The notes under the pieces are model-generated. The model saw only the letters and a program-made list of their open reading frames with translations, had not been told where the DNA came from and did no database searches. Positions 52,145 to 60,882 of a stretch of DNA of 64,000 nt are shown here, in pieces. Source of the DNA: Facklamia sp050409585 (GTDB taxonomy: Bacteria > Bacillota > Bacilli > Lactobacillales > Aerococcaceae); the NCBI RefSeq assembly GCF_050409585.1, contig NZ_JBNUPE010000002.1, positions 62,001 through 126,000 on the forward strand. Reading direction: 5' to 3'. The position numbers and the translations under genes are program-made. Position 1 is the first letter of the stretch. Each line of letters begins with the position of its first letter.

Positions 52145-53443
52145 ATGGAAACTATCACAATGAACCAAGCGGCATCACACTTAAACCAAAAAGTACAAAT
52201 TAACGCTTGGTTAACAAACAAACGCTCTTCCGGTAAAATTGCCTTTTTACAACTACGTGACGGCAAGACTTACTTCCAAGGAATCGTCTTAAAAGCTGAA
52301 GTGGGAGATGAAGTATTTGATACTGTTAAGAGCTTGGGGCAGGAATCAAGTCTAAAACTAATCGGAACTGTTCAAGCTGACGACCGTTCTGCTTTAGGCT
52401 ATGAACTTTTAGTTCATTCAGTGGAAGTGATCGGCGAAAGTCATGACTATCCAATTACACCTAAAGAACACGGGACAGACTTTTTAATGGATCACCGTCA
52501 TTTATGGTTGCGTTCTAGTCGCCAGCATGCCATTATGCAAATTCGTAACGAAATTATCCGTGCAACTTATGAATTCTATAATGACCGTGGCTTCATTAAG
52601 ATTGACCCACCCGTTCTAACTGGGTCAGCACCGGAAGGAACCACCGAACTGTTCCACACTAAGTATTTTGAAGAAGATGCTTATCTTTCTCAATCTGGTC
52701 AATTATATATGGAAGCAGCCGCTATGTCCTTTGGTAAAGTCTTCTCATTCGGACCAACTTTTAGAGCGGAAAAATCTAAAACTCGCCGTCACTTGATTGA
52801 GTTCTGGATGATGGAGCCTGAAATGGCCTTTACCGACCACGAACAAAGCTTAAAAGTCCAAGAAGAATATGTGGCTTACTTGGTACGTAATACGATTGAC
52901 AACTGCAGCATGGCCTTGGAAACACTAGGGCGTGATATTGATGTGCTTGAAAAGTATACTCAAGTTCCTTATCCACGTATTGAATACACTGAGGCCGTTC
53001 AATTATTAAAAGATAATGGTTTTGATGATATTGAGTGGGGCGATGATTTCGGTTCACCACACGAGACTTTTATTGCTAACCAACATGAACAACCAGTCTT
53101 CATTGTCAACTGGCCACGCTCTATCAAACCTTTCTATATGAAAGTCAATCCTGACAACCCAGAAACCGTTTTATGTGCCGATATGATAGCGCCAGAAGGT
53201 TATGGCGAGATTATTGGTGGTTCACAAAGGATCGACGATTATGAGACTTTAGCAGAGAATATTAAGGCCTTTAATTTAGATCCAGCCGTTTATGCCTGGT
53301 ATCTCGATCTAAGAAAATATGGTAATGTGCCCTGTTCTGGTTTTGGTTTAGGTCTTGAAAGAGCTGTTGCTTGGATTTCTGGTATTGAACATATCCGTGA
53401 AACATCACCATTCCCACGTTTGTTAAACCGTCTCTACCCATAA
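52145..53443 (+). CDS. asnS: Asparaginyl-tRNA synthetase
   Basis: AsnS charges tRNA-Asn. It is 432 residues: an N-terminal OB-fold anticodon-binding domain (about 12-100, including AFLQLRDGKTYFQGIV) and a class II catalytic core with motif 1 region FIKIDPPVLTGSAPEGTTELF, motif 2 FGPTFRAEKSKTRRHLIEFWM and motif 3 GFGLGLERAVAWISG. I chose ATG 52145, after AGGAGG, over an in-frame ATG at 52103 inside ypmB. There is no T-box leader. The gene is in the dinG-asnS-dnaD cluster. Confidence 0.97.
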   Translation: METITMNQAASHLNQKVQINAWLTNKRSSGKIAFLQLRDGKTYFQGIVLKAEVGDEVFDTVKSLGQESSLKLIGTVQADDRSALGYELLVHSVEVIGESHDYPITPKEHGTDFLMDHRHLWLRSSRQHAIMQIRNEIIRATYEFYNDRGFIKIDPPVLTGSAPEGTTELFHTKYFEEDAYLSQSGQLYMEAAAMSFGKVFSFGPTFRAEKSKTRRHLIEFWMMEPEMAFTDHEQSLKVQEEYVAYLVRNTIDNCSMALETLGRDIDVLEKYTQVPYPRIEYTEAVQLLKDNGFDDIEWGDDFGSPHETFIANQHEQPVFIVNWPRSIKPFYMKVNPDNPETVLCADMIAPEGYGEIIGGSQRIDDYETLAENIKAFNLDPAVYAWYLDLRKYGNVPCSGFGLGLERAVAWISGIEHIRETSPFPRLLNRLYP

Positions 53444-53462
53444 AAAGTAAGGAGTTGGACCA

Positions 53463-54191
53463 ATGGCAAACTCAGTTTATGATTGGATGAAAACGGGTTA
53501 CACCATGGTACCGAATCTTTTGATTGATCACTTTGGTCAACTAGGCCTTAATTCAAATGAATTTTTATTTATTACTTATCTCTTGAAGCAAATTAATCAG
53601 TCCCAATCTGCAGATACTATTATAAACTTATCCAATCAATTTGCTTGGGAGAGTGACCTTCTCTACGAAACACTCAATTCCTTGTTAGATAAGAACTATC
53701 TTAATATTGAATTAGTACCAGATGAAGAGGGTAAACAAACGGACCATTATACCTTGCGTCCCTTGTTTGATAAGTTAGATCAATTAGTGGCTGACCAAAA
53801 AACAAGTCAGACAGAAGCTCTGTCCAATAAACAAGTTCAAGCTGACCAGAAAGTTAAGGCTGGACAATTGATTCAAGTCTTTGAAGAAGCATTCGGCCGT
53901 TCACTTTCAAGTGTAGAATTAGAAACGCTCTACCAATGGATTCAAAAGGATGGTTATCAGCCAGATCTAGTCTATCAAGCACTTAAAGAAGCGGCTATTC
54001 GTCAAGTCTTTAATCTAAAGTATATTGACCGCATACTGCTGAATTGGCAAGAACAAAACATTCATACTGTAGATGAGGCTATAGTGGCAAGCAAGCAATA
54101 CAACCACCGTAATCAAAGTATTCAATCAGAAAAACCCAATCAAACATCCAAATTTAAAATACCCATTTTAAAATGGCATAACAAGGACTAA
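53463..54191 (+). CDS. dnaD: DNA replication initiation protein DnaD
   Basis: DnaD acts with DnaB and DnaI in loading the replicative helicase in low-GC Gram-positives. It is 242 residues: an N-terminal winged-helix DnaD domain (about 1-110, FLFITYLLKQINQS) and a C-terminal DnaB_2/DnaD domain (about 135-200, FEEAFGRSLSSVELETLYQWI, ending in YIDRILLNWQEQNIHTVDEA). The final 30 residues are polar and probably flexible. It is the last gene of its operon, ending at convergent terminators. Confidence 0.94.
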   Translation: MANSVYDWMKTGYTMVPNLLIDHFGQLGLNSNEFLFITYLLKQINQSQSADTIINLSNQFAWESDLLYETLNSLLDKNYLNIELVPDEEGKQTDHYTLRPLFDKLDQLVADQKTSQTEALSNKQVQADQKVKAGQLIQVFEEAFGRSLSSVELETLYQWIQKDGYQPDLVYQALKEAAIRQVFNLKYIDRILLNWQEQNIHTVDEAIVASKQYNHRNQSIQSEKPNQTSKFKIPILKWHNKD

Positions 54192-54198
54192 AGAACCC

Positions 54199-54240
54199 GC
54201 CTAGCTGATCGGTGAGATTTATCGAACAGCTAGGCTTTAT
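54199..54240 (+). terminator. Terminator after dnaD
   Basis: A perfect 9-base stem, GCCTAGCTG (54199-54207) with CAGCTAGGC (54227-54235), is followed by TTTATTTT. Confidence 0.9.
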
Positions 54241-54251
54241 TTTGTACAAAT

Positions 54252-54290
54252 AAAAGCTTCATCTTCCTATATAGGGAGGATGAAGCTTTT
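54252..54290. terminator. Second, bidirectional terminator between dnaD and pbp1A
   Basis: AAAAGCTTCATCTTCC (54252-54267) pairs with GGAGGATGAAGCTTTT (54275-54290) with one G-T pair and a 7-base loop. The A-run on one side and T-run on the other let it work from both strands, closing dnaD (+) and pbp1A (-). Confidence 0.9.
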
Positions 54291-54308
54291 GAATAGGAGC
54301 CTAAATTT

Positions 54309-56780
54309 CTAAGGTCCGCCAATACTTTCGACAGTATTCAGTTTGTCTTCTGAATCAGATGGATTAGGATCTGGAGCCAGAGTCGTTTCGCTAATTTCTA
54401 AGGTAGTTTCTTCACTAGTAGTCGTTTCTTCGACAGATAAATCAAAGGTAATAATTAATTGATCAGAGGCAGAATGGCCATCGACAATGCGTAAGCCTAA
54501 TTCATAATAGCCAGGAGCAGGTGCTGGAACTTTAAATTCAGTATCTGTTCCTGAATAGACGATTTCACCATTCAGTCTTAACTCAAAGCTAGCTTGAATG
54601 GTTAATGGTTCCCACTTGGCTTCAATTTCTTCAGTCTCTTCATTGTATTCCGCATCGAAACCACTTGGTGAAGCTAATACTTTATAAACAGGTGAAATCT
54701 GGGTCGGTTGACTACCTTTTACAAAGAGTTCATTTGACCGCATATTGGCAGGTGTTTGGGGACTTGGTTTTTGCAGTGGCTGGGTATATTTTTCAATTTC
54801 AGCTACTTCGACCGAGTCTGGTTTTTGCCAATCAGCTATCGGGACTTCTTGCATCAGATATTGAATCATCTGGCTGTAAATCAGCTGTGGAATAAGTGAA
54901 TCCTGATAGCTCAATTGATTACCAGCCTTATAAGGATCATCATAGCCCACCCAAGTGGCAATGGCATATTGCGGAGTAAAACCAGCATACCAAGCATCGG
55001 GTGCAGCAAAACTTTGTGGATCAATGCCAATTTCCGTTCTTTGTTGGTCGGAATAGTTGGTTGTTCCGGTCTTACCAGCATGGTAGAGACCATTGACGCC
55101 CGCTTTTTCAGCAAAGGTTCCAGGAACACCCTTTAAGATATCCACTAACATATAAGCAGTAGAGTCTTTCATAGCTTGACGACTTTCCGCTTGAAATTCT
55201 TGAATGGTTCCTGCTTGAGTAACGACTTTGTTAACGGTATAGGGTTTATGATAGTTACCATAATTAGCAATAGTCGCATAGGCAGCCGATAATTGAATGG
55301 GCGTCATTTCACCCCCAATGGCATTGGATTCGACTAATTCGCGTTGGTTATTGTTCTTAATATTTATATCCATCTTTTGTAGGAAGGAATAAGACTTGTC
55401 TAAGCCCACTTCTTGTAAGAGTTTCAAGGCCGGAATATTACGTGAACCTACTAAGGCTTCTCTAAGTGTTTGTTTTCCCTTGTAGTCTCTATCATAATTA
55501 TAAATTTCATCCCCCGAGGTATAAGTGTAAGGTTCATCAACGACCGTTTGGCCAGTTGAATAATTGAGGTATTCAATCGCTGGTCCATAATCGGCTAACG
55601 GTTTCATAGTGGAACCGATACTGCGGTTAAGGGTGGCTGTGCGGTTAAGTCCCATAGCCACTTCTTGGTTACGTCCACCGGATAGGGCGGTGAGCTGTCC
55701 ATTATCGACATTGATGATAGAAACAGCTGTTTGCATTTCATCATTAGGGAAGAGATTGCCATTAGCATCTTGAACCGTTTGATAGAGATATTTTTGAGCG
55801 TCTATATCGAGATTGGTGTAAATTTCTAGACCATCCGTATAGACATTTAAGTTCATTTTATCTTGAACTTCTTGAGCGACGACATCGATATAGGCATCGA
55901 CTATTAAGTCCATTTCACTAAGGGTGTCATCATTTAAAGGAGACAGCATGGAAGTCACTGGAATAGCCACAGCTTCATCATATTGAGCTTGACTAATCAT
56001 TTGACGTTTGAGCATGACCTGTAAGACGGTATCCCGACGCTCTTGGGCGACTTCAGGATAAAGATAGGGATCATACTGCGTAGGGGCTTGCGGTAATCCA
56101 GCCAAAAGAGCAGCTTCTGCTAGAGTCAGATCTTTTAAGTCTTTATCAAAGAAAGACCGAGCAGCTGTTTTAGCCCCATAAACATTGTTAGAATAAAACA
56201 ATTTATTGAGATAGAGAGAGAGGATTTCTTCTTTGGAATATTCTTGCTCCAACTTCAAGGACAACCATGCTTCTTGGGCCTTTCTTTCTAAGGTTTGATC
56301 TTCAAATTTAGTGGAAAAAACCGATAATTTGACCAACTGTTGAGTAATGGTAGAACCACCTTGGCGAATGTCACCCGCTCTAAGGTTGGCTATGGCCGCC
56401 CCTACAATTCGGATAGGGTCAACTCCTTTGTGTTCCATAAAGCGCGCATCTTCAATGGCTAAGACCGCTTGTTTTAAGACTTCAGGGACTTGATCGGCTG
56501 TCATTAGATCGCGGTTCTTACCACCTAGGGTTTTGACCAAATTACCTCTATTATCAAAGACTTTAGAAGAGACTTGACCAGTTAAATCGTCTTGGTCAAT
56601 CTCAGGGGCTGACATGGCATAATAAGTAAAGAGACCAGCACCAGCTATTAAAGTAAGTAGACCTAAAGACAGGCCTATTATGACAATGCGCTTGAACCAG
56701 GTCATGAAATTTGTTTTTGATCTCTTAGGGGGATGTTGTTGATGATATTTTTTTCTTTCTACGCGACTTCCTGTCACCAT
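54309..56780 (-). CDS. pbp1A: Class A penicillin-binding protein PBP1A
   Basis: This bifunctional peptidoglycan synthase polymerises glycan and cross-links peptides. It is 823 residues: a cytoplasmic basic tail, a membrane anchor at about 31-55, and a glycosyltransferase domain (about 75-250) with catalytic Glu110 (AIEDARFMEHKG), QGGSTITQQLVK and KEEILSLYLNK. The transpeptidase has active-site Ser390 in STMK (390-393), SRN (446-448) and KTG (570-572). A fibronectin-like segment at about 690-775 and an acidic, Thr/Glu-rich tail follow. recU lies 29 bases upstream on the same strand, the widespread recU-ponA pair. Confidence 0.96.
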   Translation of the reverse strand: MVTGSRVERKKYHQQHPPKRSKTNFMTWFKRIVIIGLSLGLLTLIAGAGLFTYYAMSAPEIDQDDLTGQVSSKVFDNRGNLVKTLGGKNRDLMTADQVPEVLKQAVLAIEDARFMEHKGVDPIRIVGAAIANLRAGDIRQGGSTITQQLVKLSVFSTKFEDQTLERKAQEAWLSLKLEQEYSKEEILSLYLNKLFYSNNVYGAKTAARSFFDKDLKDLTLAEAALLAGLPQAPTQYDPYLYPEVAQERRDTVLQVMLKRQMISQAQYDEAVAIPVTSMLSPLNDDTLSEMDLIVDAYIDVVAQEVQDKMNLNVYTDGLEIYTNLDIDAQKYLYQTVQDANGNLFPNDEMQTAVSIINVDNGQLTALSGGRNQEVAMGLNRTATLNRSIGSTMKPLADYGPAIEYLNYSTGQTVVDEPYTYTSGDEIYNYDRDYKGKQTLREALVGSRNIPALKLLQEVGLDKSYSFLQKMDINIKNNNQRELVESNAIGGEMTPIQLSAAYATIANYGNYHKPYTVNKVVTQAGTIQEFQAESRQAMKDSTAYMLVDILKGVPGTFAEKAGVNGLYHAGKTGTTNYSDQQRTEIGIDPQSFAAPDAWYAGFTPQYAIATWVGYDDPYKAGNQLSYQDSLIPQLIYSQMIQYLMQEVPIADWQKPDSVEVAEIEKYTQPLQKPSPQTPANMRSNELFVKGSQPTQISPVYKVLASPSGFDAEYNEETEEIEAKWEPLTIQASFELRLNGEIVYSGTDTEFKVPAPAPGYYELGLRIVDGHSASDQLIITFDLSVEETTTSEETTLEISETTLAPDPNPSDSEDKLNTVESIGGP

Positions 56781-56809
56781 ATTTATTCCTCGTTTCTATT
56801 AGAGACTTT

Positions 56810-57412
56810 TTATTTGGCTTCTTCTAAGTAGGCATCCAAGGCACTTAAATAATCGACTGAAATAGGAAATTTGCCTTGGGGACAAGCATAAGCATGGGCT
56901 TGAATAAAACTATAAGGGATGCTTTGCTTTTTGTTTTTTTGCAAGAAATTTTCAAGCAGGGGATAGGGAATCAGATAGATTGCATCGTGTACCCTAAAGT
57001 AGATCAACAAAAAGACGATGCCTCCTTGCTGGAAGCAAAGCTTCATATGTTCGATTTGATGGTCATGTAAATTGGATAAAGGGAAAGAGGTCTTGTTACG
57101 CGTTTCCTTAGTCTCAAAGTCAATATACCTGCCCAGATAGACACCATTATAGTCAGTGGTAGAGGCCTGACGAAAATAGGCTTCAGTAATACGGGCGGCT
57201 GATCGTTTGGGGTAATCGACTTTGACAATCTGCACTGGTGTTGGCTTTTTATGAATGACCGCCAGTTGCCGGTTTAAATAATAAGCATTACTCTGATTGA
57301 TCATTTCTTCAAAGGACATCCCTCGACTACCGTATTGTGTTTTTTGTTTGGATGTTATTTCTTTCCTTTTAAATTTAAAACGCGGACCTTGTCCTGCAGG
57401 ATAATTAAACAT
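56810..57412 (-). CDS. recU: Holliday junction resolvase RecU
   Basis: RecU cuts four-way junctions in Bacillota, acting downstream of RuvAB. It is 200 residues. The nuclease core is intact: DYNGVYLGRYIDFETKETRN with Asp87, Asp98, Glu100 and Lys102, then NKTSFPLSNLHDHQIEHM (about 106-123). The N-terminal arm MFNYPAGQGPRFK is typical. I chose ATG at 57412, preceded by GAGGAG; a TTG at 57427 overlaps that RBS. pbp1A follows in the same transcript. It is divergent from tig. Confidence 0.96.
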   Translation of the reverse strand: MFNYPAGQGPRFKFKRKEITSKQKTQYGSRGMSFEEMINQSNAYYLNRQLAVIHKKPTPVQIVKVDYPKRSAARITEAYFRQASTTDYNGVYLGRYIDFETKETRNKTSFPLSNLHDHQIEHMKLCFQQGGIVFLLIYFRVHDAIYLIPYPLLENFLQKNKKQSIPYSFIQAHAYACPQGKFPISVDYLSALDAYLEEAK

Positions 57413-57435
57413 GGACTCACTCCTCAATAAGTTTT

Positions 57436-57441
57436 ATTATA
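57436..57441 (-). promoter_or_regulatory. Possible -10 box of recU-pbp1A
   Basis: TATAAT on the minus strand lies 24 bases before the recU start. I find no convincing -35 at normal spacing, so the transcript is very short in its leader. Confidence 0.45.
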
Positions 57442-57548
57442 GCGAATTTTTAGTCAGATACCTAGTTTCAATTCAGACTTATTCTAAGACCTAGTCTAAC
57501 AACAAAAAATGAATTTTATTAGACTTTATTGGTAATATTGATTTGGTG

Positions 57549-57577
57549 TTTACAAAAGCAAGGAATTTCGTTAAAAT
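57549..57577 (+). promoter_or_regulatory. Promoter of tig
   Basis: TTTACA (-35, 57549-57554), a 17-base spacer, and TAAAAT (-10, 57572-57577): five of six consensus bases in both boxes. Leader of about 40 bases. Confidence 0.83.
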
Positions 57578-57622
57578 GTATGGGTATGTAAATTATATAC
57601 TAGTCTTGGAGGAAGAATAATT

Positions 57623-58903
57623 ATGACAACTAAATTTGAAAAAAGCTCTATCAATGAAGGAGTTTTAACATTTGAAATTCCAGTAGAAGATATCAACAAA
57701 GGCTTAGATAAAGCTTACAATAAAGTACGTAAAAATATCTCTGTACCTGGATTTCGTAAAGGGAAAGTACCACGTCAAATCTTCAACAATGTTTATGGTG
57801 AAGCTTCATTATATGAAGAAGTATTAAACCAATTAATCCCAGGCGCCTATCAACAAGCTGTGGAAGAAGCAGAGATTGAAGCGGTTACTCAACCTGAAAT
57901 TGATATTGAATCAATGGAAAAAGGGAAGCCATGGGTTATAACTGCCAAAGTTACCTTAAAACCAGAAGTTAAATTAGGTGAATACAAGGGCTTAACAGTA
58001 GAAAAACAAGACCGCCAGGTAAGCGATGAAGATGTAGAAAAGCGCTTAGAAGAAAAGCGTCAACAATTAGCAGAATTAGTTGTTAAAGAGGATGCAGCGG
58101 TTGAAGGCGATACTGTCGTAATCGACTATGAAGGTTTCCGCGACGGGGAACCATTCGAAGGGGGTAAAGGTGAAAACCATTCCTTAGAATTAGGTTCCAA
58201 TTCATTCATTCCTGGCTTTGAAGATCAACTAGTAGGTGCTAAACCTGGTGATGATGTAGAAGTTAAAGTTACTTTTCCTGAAGAATACCATGCGGAGGAA
58301 CTGGCTGGTCAAGACGCTATGTTCAAAGTGCGTGTTCACGAGGTAAAAGCAAAAGAATTACCAGAATTCGATGATGAATTTGCTAAAGATGCAGATGACG
58401 AAGTAGAAAGCTTGGACGAATTGCGTAATAAAGTACGTGTTCAATTAGAAGAAGAAAAAGAAAAGCAAGCTAAAGAGGTCATTGAAGATTTAGCATTACG
58501 TCAAGCGGTTGAAAATGCTGAAATCGTCGAAATGCCTGAAGCAATGGTTCACGAAGAAATCCACCGTCAAATGGATCACTTCTTAAACAACTTGAAGCGT
58601 CAAGGAATTAACGAAGATCTCTATTACCAAATTTCTGGTAGCACTCGTGAAGATCTCCATGAACAGTTTGCAGAAGAAGCAGACCTAAGAACTAAAACGA
58701 ACTTAGTCTTAGAAGCAATCGTTGCAAAAGAAAAGATTGATGTCAATGAAGAAGAAGTTAATAAGGAAATTGAATTATTAGCCAGTCAATACGGAATGCC
58801 AACTGATCAAGTGAAACAATATGTGACTGAAGATATGTTGAAGTCTGATATTCGCTTGAAGAAAGCCATGAGCTTAATTGTTGACTCTGTTGAAGAAAAA
58901 TAG
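57623..58903 (+). CDS. tig: Trigger factor
   Basis: This ribosome-associated chaperone and prolyl isomerase meets nascent chains at the exit tunnel. It is 426 residues, the normal length: an N-terminal ribosome-binding domain with the signature GFRKGKVPRQIF (about 44-55), a central FKBP-type domain (about 150-245; GDTVVIDYEGFRDGEPFEGG, PGFEDQLVGAKPGD), and a helical C-terminal domain. GGAGGAAG precedes the ATG. A terminator follows, and clpX is next, as in most bacteria. Confidence 0.97.
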   Translation: MTTKFEKSSINEGVLTFEIPVEDINKGLDKAYNKVRKNISVPGFRKGKVPRQIFNNVYGEASLYEEVLNQLIPGAYQQAVEEAEIEAVTQPEIDIESMEKGKPWVITAKVTLKPEVKLGEYKGLTVEKQDRQVSDEDVEKRLEEKRQQLAELVVKEDAAVEGDTVVIDYEGFRDGEPFEGGKGENHSLELGSNSFIPGFEDQLVGAKPGDDVEVKVTFPEEYHAEELAGQDAMFKVRVHEVKAKELPEFDDEFAKDADDEVESLDELRNKVRVQLEEEKEKQAKEVIEDLALRQAVENAEIVEMPEAMVHEEIHRQMDHFLNNLKRQGINEDLYYQISGSTREDLHEQFAEEADLRTKTNLVLEAIVAKEKIDVNEEEVNKEIELLASQYGMPTDQVKQYVTEDMLKSDIRLKKAMSLIVDSVEEK

Positions 58904-58925
58904 GATACTAAAATAGAAGAAATAA

Positions 58926-58979
58926 CAAAAGAGGGATCGCAACAGTCTGATTTTAAAGTGACTTTTGCGTCCCTTTTTA
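58926..58979 (+). terminator. Terminator between tig and clpX
   Basis: AAAAGAGGGATCGCAA (58927-58942) pairs imperfectly with TTGCGTCCCTTTTT (58965-58978), with one bulged base and a long loop; a T-run ends it. Confidence 0.75.
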
Positions 58980-59016
58980 GTCTTATTTAAGTAAGTAAGA
59001 CCAAAAAGGAGGAAAC

Positions 59017-60261
59017 ATGGGAAAGACTACAAATATCAATGATTATTACTGCTCGTTTTGTGGTAAATCACAAGATGAAGTCGATAAGATTATTGCTGGA
59101 CCAGATGTTTTCATCTGTAACGAATGTGTTGATTTATGCCAATCAATCATTCAAGAAGAGATGCGCTTTGAAAAAGAGCAAGAACCAGTTAAAGTGTTAA
59201 AACCGCAAGAGATTGTTGATCAACTAAACCAATATGTGATTGGCCAAGATCAAGCTAAGAAATCTTTAGCCGTGGCAGTTTATAATCATTATAAGCGCAT
59301 CAACTTTAAAGCCCTTGATGACGATGATGTCGAATTGCAAAAGTCTAATATCTGTATTATCGGTCCGACCGGTTCGGGTAAAACCTACTTAGCCCAGAGC
59401 TTGGCTCGCATTATAAATGTTCCTTTTGCCATAGCGGACGCTACCACCCTAACCGAAGCAGGCTATGTGGGGGAAGACGTTGAAAATATCTTACTGAAAT
59501 TAGTACAAGCTGCTGATTATGATATTGAACGTGCTCAAAAAGGGATTATTTATGTGGATGAAATCGATAAGATTGCACGAAAATCTGAAAACACCTCGAT
59601 TACCCGTGATGTTTCAGGTGAAGGTGTCCAACAAGCTCTACTTAAAATTTTAGAAGGAACGGTAGCCAATATCCCACCTAAGGGAGGGCGTAAGCACCCT
59701 AACCAAGATTATATTCAAATCGACACCTCGCAAATTCTCTTTATTGTAGGTGGAGCCTTTGCTGGCATTGAAACTACGATTAAAGAACGTTTAGGCTCTA
59801 AAGTAATTGGTTTTGGTACGGATACTCACCGACAACATAGTGATGAGAATATCATGCAATTAGCCAGTTCAGAAGACTTGCTTAAATTCGGCTTAATTCC
59901 CGAATTCATTGGACGATTGCCCATCTTAACGGTCTTGGATCAATTATCACAAGAAGATTTAATCAGTATCTTAACCCAACCTAAGAACGCTTTGGTTAAA
60001 CAATACCAACGTCTTTTAGAAATGGAAGATGTCAAACTAGAGTTTGAAGAAGCGGCCTTGGAAGAAATTGCTCACCAGGCTATTATTCGCGACACTGGAG
60101 CGCGTGGTTTAAGGTCAATCTTAGAAAACACTATGTTAGATATTATGTTTGAAGTACCACAAAGAGAAGATGTTTCACGCATCAAGGTCACAAAAGACAC
60201 GGTATTGGGCAAAAGTCGCGCCACTTATTATAATAAGAGTAATCGCAAGATAAGCAAATAA
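59017..60261 (+). CDS. clpX: ATP-dependent Clp protease ATP-binding subunit ClpX
   Basis: ClpX unfolds substrates and feeds them to ClpP. It is 414 residues. The N-terminal zinc domain has cysteines 12, 15, 34 and 37 (YCSFCGKS, FICNECVD). The AAA+ core has Walker A GPTGSGKT (116-123), Walker B IIYVDEIDKI, the substrate pore loop in AGYVGEDV and the ClpP-docking loop IGF in SKVIGFGTD. RBS AAAGGAGG. engB follows after 16 bases without a terminator. Confidence 0.97.
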   Translation: MGKTTNINDYYCSFCGKSQDEVDKIIAGPDVFICNECVDLCQSIIQEEMRFEKEQEPVKVLKPQEIVDQLNQYVIGQDQAKKSLAVAVYNHYKRINFKALDDDDVELQKSNICIIGPTGSGKTYLAQSLARIINVPFAIADATTLTEAGYVGEDVENILLKLVQAADYDIERAQKGIIYVDEIDKIARKSENTSITRDVSGEGVQQALLKILEGTVANIPPKGGRKHPNQDYIQIDTSQILFIVGGAFAGIETTIKERLGSKVIGFGTDTHRQHSDENIMQLASSEDLLKFGLIPEFIGRLPILTVLDQLSQEDLISILTQPKNALVKQYQRLLEMEDVKLEFEEAALEEIAHQAIIRDTGARGLRSILENTMLDIMFEVPQREDVSRIKVTKDTVLGKSRATYYNKSNRKISK

Positions 60262-60277
60262 AAAATGGGGTAGACGA

Positions 60278-60871
60278 ATGCACATTAAAGAAGCAAAATT
60301 TGTAATTTCAGCTGTTCAAGAGTCCCAAGCGCCACAAGATGAAGTGCCTGAGATTGCCCTTGCCGGGCGGTCAAATGTTGGCAAATCCAGTTTTATTAAC
60401 AAGGTCCTCCAACGTAATAAGTTGGCCCGGACCTCTGGACAGCCTGGTAAGACCCAAACTTTAAACTTTTATTCGGTAAACGACGCTGCTTTTCGTGTCG
60501 TGGATGTGCCAGGTTATGGATACGCTCGGGTCTCCAAGCTAAATCGTAAAAATTGGGCCAAGATGAATTTGAATTTTCTACGGCAAAGAAGAAATCTTCG
60601 TTTATTAATCCTCTTGATGGATATTCGTCACGAGCCCACTCAATTAGACAAAGCAATGTATCAATTTGCCGAAGAATTAGACATTCCTTTTGCCATTTGT
60701 TTGACCAAGGCGGACAAAATCAAAAAAAGCCAATGGAATAAACATTTATCCCTCTATAAGAAAAGTTTAAATTTACCAACAACCGATGCGCTTTTCACTT
60801 TTTCATCGGTAACCGGAGAAGGTCGCGAAGATATTTTAGACTTGTTTGAAAGTTTATTAATGGATGAATAG
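60278..60871 (+). CDS. engB: Ribosome biogenesis GTPase EngB (YsxC/YihA)
   Basis: EngB is an essential small GTPase for late 50S assembly. It is 197 residues, a single G domain: G1 GRSNVGKS (30-37), G2 in SGQPGKTQTLNFY, G3 DVPGYGYA (from 76), and G4 TKADK. The clpX-engB pair is conserved in Bacillota. A weak GGGG-type RBS precedes the ATG. The next gene (MFS transporter) starts 11 bases later, with its RBS overlapping the end of engB. Confidence 0.96.
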   Translation: MHIKEAKFVISAVQESQAPQDEVPEIALAGRSNVGKSSFINKVLQRNKLARTSGQPGKTQTLNFYSVNDAAFRVVDVPGYGYARVSKLNRKNWAKMNLNFLRQRRNLRLLILLMDIRHEPTQLDKAMYQFAEELDIPFAICLTKADKIKKSQWNKHLSLYKKSLNLPTTDALFTFSSVTGEGREDILDLFESLLMDE

Positions 60872-60882
60872 GAGTCAATAAA

